64,000 nucleotides of DNA from Cyrtodaria siliqua (taxonomy: Eukaryota; Mollusca; Bivalvia; Adapedonta; Hiatellidae), in the NCBI GenBank assembly GCA_037043455.1, contig JAWPHD010005546.1, forward strand, positions 97,055 to 161,054, in the 5' to 3' direction. Shown here piece after piece: positions 56,533 through 64,000 of the stretch; position 1 is the stretch's first letter; every line of letters begins with the position of its first letter. Below the pieces are notes generated by a model. That model was not told the DNA's origin. It searched no databases and worked only from the letters and a program-made list of their open reading frames with translations. The translations under genes and the position numbers were made by a program.

Positions 56533-57239
56533 CATGGCATTATTAACGTCAGATATACAACCACTATCAAGATCCGTTTAGTTGTATATAGTATATATAC
56601 TTATTTTAACTGAGCTGGTTTGGTAAATTAGTTTACATAATTGTGTTATACAATGAAATACAAAAGAAATTTAATGTTGTTTTATAATGCGGAGTATTTC
56701 AGCATGACATGGGATGCCATGTAGTTGTTTTTCTTTATTTTATCATTTGTAATTTTTGATCCAAGGTTAGTATCAGAGTTATCTCCCATTTAGTTAAACA
56801 GAATAATACATGCTCAAGAAAATAATCGAACTTTATTAAACGTTCTGGGTTAAGAATCAATACATAATTGATAACAACCTTTAAATAACGAACACTTAGT
56901 GTACATTTTATAAGTATTCCCTTTATATTGAAACAGTCATTATTTCTATAAATCTGGCGCATTGCTTACCTACATTTTGCTATTTTTTTTACAAAGAATG
57001 ATATCCTGCATACACTTGATAATTATGTTAATTACATTGTACATTACCGCTGCGACGCCTATCCTACCATCTGTTCAGTGTCATTTACCATCTTATTGAT
57101 TTGCTTAGCATAAATCATTCAGTTTAGAAACATCAACTACATTTTAATGTACGCTGCTTCTTCTTACATAATGCCTCCTACTTAATATACTAATTGCTGG
57201 AATACAAAATCAGAACATGGTCGTAATGTGTATCGTTAG
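56533..57239. other. No feature recognised
   Basis: AT-rich non-coding sequence between the mariner element and the LINE fragment. Confidence 0.4.
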
Positions 57240-57364
57240 ATCCGTGAAAGATTAAAGGATACAAGGTATGCAACTGTTTCCAACATAATTGATTTAATTA
57301 AATTTCAAGTTTGATGTTTTCGTTTGATAGTACTTGCATGATATGATTGTGAAAGAGGTTGTAA

Positions 57365-57926
57365 AAATTGGGTTTCGAATGTAAAAAAGTTATTATCTGA
57401 TTATGGTTTTGCCTATTTATTTAACAATCAGGATATACTGAATGTAAAAACATTTCCATGTGTTTTTAAACAACGAATAATTGACTGTTTTAAGCAAGAG
57501 TGGTATGAGTCAATTGACAGCAGTGCTGTTCTTGAAAACTATAAATATTTTAAATCTGATTTTTCATATGAACACTATCTAAATGTTTTACCTAGCAATT
57601 TGAGATTCTTTGTTTCTAGAATAAGATTATCTGCACATTCTCTTAACATACAAACTGGACGGTATGCAAGAAATCGCATACCGAGAAATGAAAGATATTG
57701 TTTATGTTGTAACTCACAAGATCTGGAAGACAAATACCATTTTATATGTGTGTGTCAATGTTACAATGAACTAAGAAAAAAATATATTAAAAGATATTAC
57801 CACCAGAGGCCATCTATGTTCAAATATATAGAATTGATGAAAACTTCAAACAATGATATATTACTAAATTTAGCGAGGTATATAAAATGTGCTTTAAATG
57901 TTAGACTTTCTATTTTGAATGCTTAG
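57365..57926 (+). pseudogene. C-terminal part of a second LINE ORF2
   Basis: One open frame reads NWVSNVKKLLSDYGFAYLFN, KQRIIDCFKQEWYESID, LPSNLRFFVSRIRLSAHSLN, IQTGRYARNRIPRNERYCL, CCNSQDLEDKYHFICVC and RPSMFKYIELM, and stops at 57924-57926. The C-x2-C...H-x-C arrangement (CCNS, HFICVC) is the C-terminal zinc-finger-like end known from CR1/L2-type LINE ORF2 proteins. The RT itself is missing, so this is a 5'-truncated copy, but the ~185 codons present are undamaged, which suggests a fairly recent insertion. Confidence 0.82.
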
Positions 57927-57971
57927 TATACATATAATACTGTTCATCCTCTAACTACCCCTGCGAAACGT

Positions 57972-58170
57972 GTCCCTGGTCAACCATGGTCAACCACGGT
58001 CAAGCCCTGACAACCATGGTTGAACCATGGTTGGCAAAGATCAACCATGCTTTTGATAACATTGAAATGCTAAAATGTTTTAACGACATGACCATGGTCA
58101 AAGATTGTTGGACCTTGGTTGACCATGGTCACTGAATGGTTGACCATGGTCAACCATGCTCATTCAGCAT
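57972..58170. repeat. Left CCATGG palindrome array
   Basis: Fourteen or so copies of CCATGGT with GTCAACCATGGTC spacing. The motif is itself palindromic. Confidence 0.92.
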
Positions 58171-58314
58171 GTACCCCAGTGAAAAAAGAAGTGAAATTTC
58201 ACCAAAATACAGTGACATTTGAAAATATTGACAAATCTCAGTACCAAATTTCAGTGAAATTTCAGTAGTGAAATTTCACTAAAATTAATTGACTGAAATT
58301 TCAATGACATATTT

Positions 58315-58364
58315 CTCTCTCTCTGTCTCTGTCTCGGTCTCTCTCTCTCTCTCTCTCTCTCCAC
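58315..58364. repeat. CT microsatellite
   Basis: CTCTCTCTCTGTCTCTGTCT followed by an uninterrupted CT run. Confidence 0.95.
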
Positions 58365-58719
58365 ATTTATTCATTTAGACAGAAGACAGACAGATATATG
58401 CTCACATAGTACATCATATAACTCACCCTACTGAAAATGCAGCTGGGATCCCGGGGGAAATGATATATATAGATAATTAAAGCCTGGAAAAAAAACTCAA
58501 TTTTAAAGATTTTCCGAATGTATAATTGGAAAATTGTGTTGTTTTATATCAAAATACACCACAGGACCGCTACCTTGATATGTGTAGCAAGTTTTATATG
58601 AAGATAAATTGATTGGTTTAGGAGTGTGATTGTGACAAAAGTGCAAATAAAATGCAAAGTGATTCTGACAAAAGTGCAAATAAAATGTACACCCTTTTGA
58701 ATTTTGGCAGGAGATCGCA

Positions 58720-58855
58720 ACGGAATCAGGACACTTCGGCACCTGGTCACTTCGGCACTTACTTTAAAAGTCACTTCGGCATTTACCTATACCATTTCGG
58801 CCTTTTAATTTGGTCACTTCGGCACTTAAAGTCGATAATTCGGCACTCACACATA
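58720..58855. repeat. CACTTCGGCA spaced repeat
   Basis: Six to seven copies of (T)CACTTCGGCA(C/T), or decayed forms of it, occur at intervals of about 13-30 bp. Confidence 0.88.
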
Positions 58856-58865
58856 CTTTAATTGA

Positions 58866-59110
58866 TTGAAGTTTGCGAACAATTAGATATACGTTTGAGC
58901 AATAAAAACCGTATAATTAATTAAATTTCACAGCGTCGGCAATTAACACTTAAAGAAGTTTGCGATTAATTAGCAGCGTCGGCAGTATTAGATATACGTT
59001 TGAGCAATAAAAACCGTATAATTAATTAAATTTCACAGCGTCGGCAATTAACACTTAAAGAAGTTTGCGAACAATTAGATATACGTTTGAGCAATAAAAA
59101 CCGTATATAA
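58866..59110. repeat. ~90-106 bp tandem repeat, 2.5 copies
   Basis: GAAGTTTGCG, TTAGATATACGTTTGAGCAA and TTTCACAGCGTCGGCAATTA recur. TTAGATATACG occurs at about 58883, 58989 and 59075. Confidence 0.9.
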
Positions 59111-59805
59111 GATGTGGATTTGTTCATAATGCTATTGTTGATTTTTCAATCACAAAAATGGACGACCAGTGCATTATTTGCAATATTCATTTGTGACTAT
59201 ACTTACATTACTTATTGTATCAAAGCATCTTATACATGTAATAGTTGTATTTGAAAGAGGAAATTTCTAAATGTAGAACAGTGGAAACAGTATTTTTAAA
59301 CCAAACCCCTATCGCGTATTTGACCTTGTTTTTTTGTTGTTGATAGAAAAATGGTGTTCAGCACTGCAGAGATTTCAGTATCATATGCATCATTTCACCA
59401 AGTATGATCAGGTCTTCTAAGTGATGTAGATTGAAGGTTATATATTTGTGAACTGTTCTTGAACTGTTGTATTCTTGGTGAAATTTCACTGAGATTTCAC
59501 TGATATTAAAATTGACCAATACTGCTGTAATTTCAAAAGATTTCACTGAAACTCACTTTTATTTTGCCCAATTCTTTCAGTGAAATTTCACTACAATTTC
59601 AGTAAAATTCCAGTGACATTTCACCGAGATTTCATTGTTATTTCACTGTTAATTTGCCCAATTCTTTCAGTAAAGTTCACTTAAAAATCGGAATTGACCA
59701 CTAAAATTGCTTCTGTGCAAAAGTTACAACTGCAAAAAGTAGATGGTGCAAGATTAGTGCTAGTTATCGTGTTGTCAGAAAACCTTTTTTGCTTAGTTAT
59801 TATAC

Positions 59806-60120
59806 CCTGGTCGAACATGTTTTATAACCCTGGTCGACCATGGTTTATAAGCATGGTGACCTTTCTTATCCATGGTTTAACCTTGGTCAACCATGGTATG
59901 AGCGTGGTCGACCATGGTTTGACCTTGGTCGACCATGGTTTGTCACCTTGGTCGACCATGGCTTGTCACCTTGGTCGACCATGGTTACATTAACACCATG
60001 GTTGACCATGGTAGTTCCATTTAACAAAAATGGCAAACCATGGTCAACCATGGTTAAACCAAGGTATACAGACCATGGTTAACAATGGTTGACCATGGTT
60101 AAAGCATGGTTGAACGAGGT
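59806..60120. repeat. Right CCATGG palindrome array
   Basis: About twenty copies of ACCATGGT with TGGTCGACCATGG and GGTTGACCATGG variants, the inverted counterpart of the left array. GGTCGACC variants are found here and are rare on the left. Confidence 0.92.
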
Positions 60121-60290
60121 CAATTTCGCAGGGGAATGATGATGTAAACTATACTGACAGTTGATTTATATACTCTGTTTACGTGACTTTGTTATATTCG
60201 TATATTCGTATATTGTATATATGTTTTGAATGACGATGTACTTTGTACAAGTCTTAATAAAATATCTGTTCTGTTCTGTTCTGTTCATGA

Positions 60291-60708
60291 TAATGTGTTA
60301 CTCTATACAGAGTACTGTAATGTGCTCGATTGCTGGCTGGCGAAGTAAATTCAACAATGCGTTTAAATATGCATTTGTTATTCAAAGATTTATTTATCAT
60401 GCTTATGAAACCTGTTTTAGGGATTCTGGATTATACAATACTATCATGACTATTGCTATGATTATAAGAGGCAGACAACACGAATGTGGACATATTTTAC
60501 ATCCACCAATGAATTAAGGGAACTTAGAAAAAAACATGACACCTATATTAATTAGCTATACTACTAGTAGTAATTGATTGTTTTGTAAATGTCCGATGTA
60601 CCCATTTAAGATATATTACATTTAGTACAAGTTTTTGTTATACTTCGAAATTTAAATGCTTATGATGTTTTTATTGAACGACATGAGCTGGGTATTTTTA
60701 AGTAACAG
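60291..60708. other. No feature recognised
   Basis: A 95-codon open frame (60230-60517) begins inside the LINE tail. It has no recognisable domain. Confidence 0.4.
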
Positions 60709-60920
60709 ATTGAGTCTGGTCTCAGCGAGTTGGTTTATTTAAACACCGAGAGTGGCGTAGCGCATCGAGGTGTTTAAATCACGAACGAGCTGAGACACAC
60801 TCTATCGTTTATTGTAGCATGGTGTATTTAGTAACAATGTGACGTCAGAGTGACGTCCGTACTCTAAACTCCTCTATCTGGTAGTTGTAGCTATTAGTTG
60901 TTACCCTAAATTATTTTACC
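60709..60920. mobile_element. Long-hairpin element, copy 2
   Basis: The outer arms contain GAGTCTGGTCTCAGCGAGTT and AACGAGCTGAGACACACTC. The inner arms are ATTTAAACACC and GGTGTTTAAAT. The loop is longer than in copy 1 and contains GGCGTAGCGCATCG. TGTAGCATGGTGTA, TGACGTCA and TGGTAGTTGTAG follow as at 21157-21240. Confidence 0.85.
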
Positions 60921-61041
60921 ATATTTGTTTTAAAGTCATGCAATATTTCGTGAAATCTCCTCACTGTTCCGAACGCATTTGAGATAACTGAAGTTTCATA
61001 TAGTGTTGCAGCCTACCGTTCCACCTTTCCAATTGCTTATT

Positions 61042-61151
61042 GTCAAAAAAAAAAGTTTTCTTAAACGTGTTTTATTCGAAATATCCGTTATAAAATCCTG
61101 CTAATATAAGCTTCCCCATCGCTTAATGGAATTAAGGCGGGGCCACGTAAT
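61042..61151 (-). mobile_element. CATTACGTGG MITE, copy 6 (partial)
   Basis: The reverse-strand half ends AAGGCGGGGCCACGTAATG, with GATATTTCG, TCCTGCTAATATAAG and CATCGCTTAATGGAATTAAG (complement of the other copies). Confidence 0.82.
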
Positions 61152-61159
61152 GTTCTTGT

Positions 61160-61230
61160 ATCAATACGTGTTTTTGATTGATTGTAGTCCTTGGATCTAA
61201 TTTTCTGTTCGACTTTTCTATACACGTTTT
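61160..61230 (+). repeat. Penelope-type tail fragment
   Basis: GTGTTTTTGATTGATTGTAG, TCCTTGGATCTAATTTTCTG and TTCGACTTTTCTATA match the end of the tail in decayed form. Confidence 0.5.
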
Positions 61231-61989
61231 TGTCCATGGTTCTGTGTTAATTATTGAAAAAAAATAGTCATGTGCATTTCCCCATCATTTCCAATAATAA
61301 GGTAATATATAAAGCGTCCTAAATACGTTATGGGAAGTTACACGTGTAATTTTCCAAATATAATTTGGATTGATTTTGTGTCAAATTAATACGTGGTAAG
61401 TATTATAAGTCACATACCGTGATGTTATCTTCATGTCACTTTACTCATGTCATCCATTGATTCATTCTGAGCTCTCTTCTCTTAATATCTCATCAGCGGT
61501 TTATACAGGATAGACGGAAGCAATCTGCAAATAATAGCGGGATAATAAAGTTGTCGATACCATCGCAAAATGACACTTATATTACAGAGAGACAAACAAT
61601 CAAGCAGAGACATAGACACAGTCCCTGACAGACAGATCCAATATAAACTACAAGTGGAGATGTTTGCCTCGAAGTTAGTTTCTTCAAGGTATATACAATC
61701 AGAAATAGCCAGCGTGTGTGTGGCTTTTCTTCCGTTTTAATGTAGAGTCACATTAATATACTGTTATGATATATAAGTGTACAAATTAGCTGTAATTTAC
61801 CTAAAATGTCATCTTGATGATGTAAAACACAATCGGACGGAACGAAGGAATGAACTTAACGGAATACGAATTATATTATATGTGTATCAATTTAAATGAA
61901 TTTCGAAACATGCATGAATGCATAATGGAAGACGAAATGATTTAAACATAGACTCTATTTAATATGTAAACATAATTTTCATGCAAAAA
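61231..61989. other. No feature recognised
   Basis: AT-rich non-coding sequence. Confidence 0.4.
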
Positions 61990-62530
61990 AACACCACATG
62001 GTTATCCCCACCTTTTTTCAAGAAAAAGTGGAGATCATGTATTCCTGTCCGTCCGTACGTCCGTACGTCCCTATTAAATGTTGCGTAACTCCTTTTAAAC
62101 CACTAGGCGGAATTCAGCCAAATTTAGTGTATGACTTCCCCACATCATGACAACGTGCAAGAGCAACATTATTTTTGACTCCGCCCCAGGGGTCAAAAGG
62201 TCAAATACACAAAACATTCAACTACACTTTTATTATTTTTATTATTTTTACATACAAATTGATATTTATACCCATCTATATAAGATACACAACATATCAA
62301 ACGGGTTTTTTATTTCAACCTCCGATGTGCGACCGGGGGTTCGGCGAATGTCATCCGGGCCTGGGGGTCAAATCTTTTTTTTTATTATGTCTTATAACTT
62401 CAACCAAACTTTGTGTAGTACTTCACCACATCATAACGACGTGCAAGAGCAACATTATTTTTGACTCCGCCCCAAGGGGGCTCGCCCCAGGGTTCATAAG
62501 TTCAAATACGTGTTTATCACGATTCTTCTG
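61990..62530 (+). repeat. GTCCGTCC-led, G-rich dispersed repeat, two units
   Basis: A lead hairpin CCACCTTTTTTC/GAAAAAGTGG is followed by GTCCGTCCGTACGTCCGTAC, GGAATTCAGCCAAATTTAG, GCAAGAGCAACATTATTTTT and CCGCCCCAGGGGTCAAAAGG. The AACGACGTGCAAGAGCAACA block recurs near 62437, so two units lie head to tail. Open frames at 62147-62603 follow the repeat. Confidence 0.78.
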
Positions 62531-63548
62531 TTGCCAGGAAACTATAGTATTGCAGATCACGATTTCTACTGTTACCATAACCTTGCGTACAGTAGGAAGT
62601 TAACAATTGCTGCTACTCTATAACCTCTATCCGGCTGCCAATGTTGACTTCCAATTAACAAACGCGATACTTTCTGTGCGACCCCAATAGTGCAAACGCG
62701 CAAAGAAACCATTTCCAATATTAACTTTCATTCACTCAAAAAAATAATTTTCTTACGTATTGATACCAAGTTCAAATTATTACGAGTTGTACTTATTATT
62801 TAATTTTGCTTCGAAGTCAGCGTATTGGGTTTATTTATCTAACAGTATTTTGGTATCGATGAAGTTCCATTCGGAGCCCTTCGGCAATCTTCCGCTATGA
62901 TAATTACCGGTGTTGATATAAAAAAAAAATTCTCCAAAAAAAAAGCGACAGATAACGCTGGTTTGTACTTGTTTATTGACTGATGGTCACCATGTACGAT
63001 ATATTAAATGATACATAAACTATATTCTTAGTGATTCATTTTAACTTGTTATTCCCATGCACTTTTTAAATTGTGATTTATTCGGACTCTGTATATGAAG
63101 TGAAACATAACTTGTTTGAGGACATCTTTTCCGACTACTGTTGCTAGGGAGTTATGGTATTGTTTATCATGATGTATGGCAGATACAAACTTTGGGGGTT
63201 GATTGGCATATTGCAAGGGATCCAACAGCTCTAACTAGAGCTTTATACCGAAGGTCCGTTGCTTAGTTAATAATAATCTGGGAACAACTATATATCATAT
63301 AAACCAAATGAAAGTTCAGTATTTGAAACCTATTAAAGTAATCAAAAAGAGTACTCCTTTTTCTTTAAAAAACGAAGGTCATCACAACCACACCCCTCTC
63401 GCACTACCCGCGTCACCGATCCAACAATGAATCAATAAAACAGTTTAAATGCATTAAAATATATTTGATTCGATTTAGTGCACACTGGAATTTTCCCGTA
63501 TTGCATCCGTATTGCACTAAAACGTATACCTTAAAAAAGAGATAAAAG
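62531..63548. other. No feature recognised
   Basis: AT-rich non-coding sequence. TGCGTATTGCATCCGTATTGCA-like short direct repetition occurs near 63500 (GTATTGCA twice). Confidence 0.4.
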
Positions 63549-63752
63549 TGGACCTTTGGAAACGGCCGAACACGATAAATACTCGCGAAATATTGCAGTC
63601 TCGGTTTGATTGAGACTGTTCATGAACGGTATGCTTTCTACCGTTCACACCCTCTTGCCCCGGGTTGAGCAGAACTCAATATTCATAAAATCAATAGTAC
63701 AGATATTTATCCATCCCGTAGATGGCATGCATATGGCTATGGACATGCCATG
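63549..63752 (+). repeat. Structured dispersed repeat, family B, copy 3
   Basis: TGGACCTTTGGAAACGGCCG starts the unit. The first stem CAGTCTC/GAGACTG is perfect, the linker TTCATGA is intact, and the second stem GAACGGTA/TACCGTTC is perfect but with different bases from copies 1 and 2. The hairpin TTGAG-CAGAA-CTCAA and the end ATGGCTATGGACATGCC follow. Confidence 0.8.
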
Positions 63753-64000
63753 TTTACTGCCATTATTTCATATCCAGCGGCGTCCCAATATCTAATAAAA
63801 TTATATGCCCCGAAGAGCGAAATAAACAAAATGGAATTTAGTTGGTTTAAGACGGGTATAGGATTGTTGTCAATTTCGTTTTCAACTGATTTAGCACCTA
63901 TCAAACTTAGACATATATCAGTTCTTGTCTGAGTAGGAATTAATTGCATGTATTTAATGCAGAATCGATCTAGCATTAAATGTCACTTTTGGACATGTCA
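63753..64000. other. No feature recognised
   Basis: Short overlapping open frames on both strands have no recognisable family, and the window ends here. Confidence 0.35.

Larger units (their letters stand above)
57958..60134. mobile_element. Foldback DNA element of nested inverted arrays
   Basis: The ends are exact 11 bp inverted repeats, CCCCTGCGAAA and TTTCGCAGGGG. Inside each end is an array of ACCATGGT/GGTCAACCATGG motifs (57972-58170 and 59806-60120). Inside those are arrays of TTTCAGTGAAATTTCACT (58180-58300 and 59465-59690). The centre has a CT microsatellite, a CACTTCGGCA repeat and a ~100 bp tandem repeat. No transposase is encoded. No target-site duplication is clear. It interrupts the LINE 3' region. 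Open frames at 59694-60082 only translate the CCATGG array. Confidence 0.85.
57240..60290 (+). mobile_element. 5'-truncated CR1/L2-like LINE, split by a foldback element
   Basis: The coding end (57365-57926) and a short 3' leader to 57957 are followed by the 2.2 kb foldback insert. The LINE 3' non-coding part resumes at 60135 and ends at about 60255 with TAATAAAATAT and a (CTGTT)n run, TCTGTTCTGTTCTGTTC. The short tandem tail is as expected for CR1/L2-type elements. The 5' limit is approximate. Confidence 0.68.

Noticed and set aside
59694..60082. Two overlapping open frames rich in repeated GRPWFDLGRPW-like peptides
   Set aside because: They are a translation of the CCATGG palindrome array inside the foldback element.
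62147..62603. Overlapping frames of 105 and 142 codons
   Set aside because: They lie on the GTCCGTCC-led repeat and are not shared in frame by the copy at 3.4 kb.

Overview
This 64 kb window looks like AT-rich, gene-poor invertebrate nuclear DNA, most likely from a bivalve or another mollusc. I see no bacterial operons, no intact long reading frame and no convincing host exon. The evidence for a mollusc is the mix of repeats: tRNA-derived SINEs, a Penelope-type reverse transcriptase with many copies of its 3' tail, I/Jockey- and CR1-type LINE remnants, mariner-like elements, Helitron-like elements carrying a ~160 bp tandem repeat, and GTCCGTCC-led repeats. The mollusc call rests on familiarity with such repeats, not on a search, and the species cannot be determined here.

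Layout. 0-4.5 kb: mariner-type MITE, structured repeats of two related families (called A and B here), a 26 bp minisatellite and a G-rich repeat. 4.5-7 kb: mostly unrecognised. 7-16.5 kb: Penelope 3' fragments, a tandem array of repeat A, a near-perfect palindrome (11.1-11.4 kb) and a 2.6 kb field of GAGCGCTC/ATAAA repeats folded into inverted copies. 16.5-20.5 kb: inverted CCATCG array and a block-plus-Penelope-tail unit present three times. 21-26 kb: long hairpin element, a SINE with target-site duplication, and a broken Penelope RT that itself contains a second SINE. 26.6-34 kb: repeat B, facing Penelope tails, CATTACG MITEs and a 0.5 kb duplication. 34.6-36.8 kb: Helitron-like element with a ~160 bp array and a full-length SINE. 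37-41 kb: two copies of a tRNA-like repeat and a ~60 bp array. 42-45.4 kb: a TTAA-flanked element inserted into a copy of repeat A, then two more bivalve-type arrays. 46.5-49.8 kb: inverted repeat and facing Penelope copies, one carrying a tRNA-Thr-like SINE. 50.1-52.9 kb: 5'-truncated LINE. 52.9-56.5 kb: mariner element whose transposase remnant seeded 19 copies of a 44 bp repeat. 57.2-60.3 kb: a second LINE 3' end split by a 2.2 kb foldback element built of nested inverted arrays. 60.7-64 kb: further hairpin, MITE, G-rich and B copies.

No gene here appears functional. The window is a layered record of insertions. The order of some insertions can be read directly: SINE into Penelope, MITE into the triplicated block, TTAA element into repeat A, foldback element into a LINE.

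The best candidates for something undescribed are three. First, the A/B family, whose copies differ by paired substitutions in two stems. Second, the 57.96-60.13 kb foldback element. Third, the minisatellite born inside a mariner transposase.
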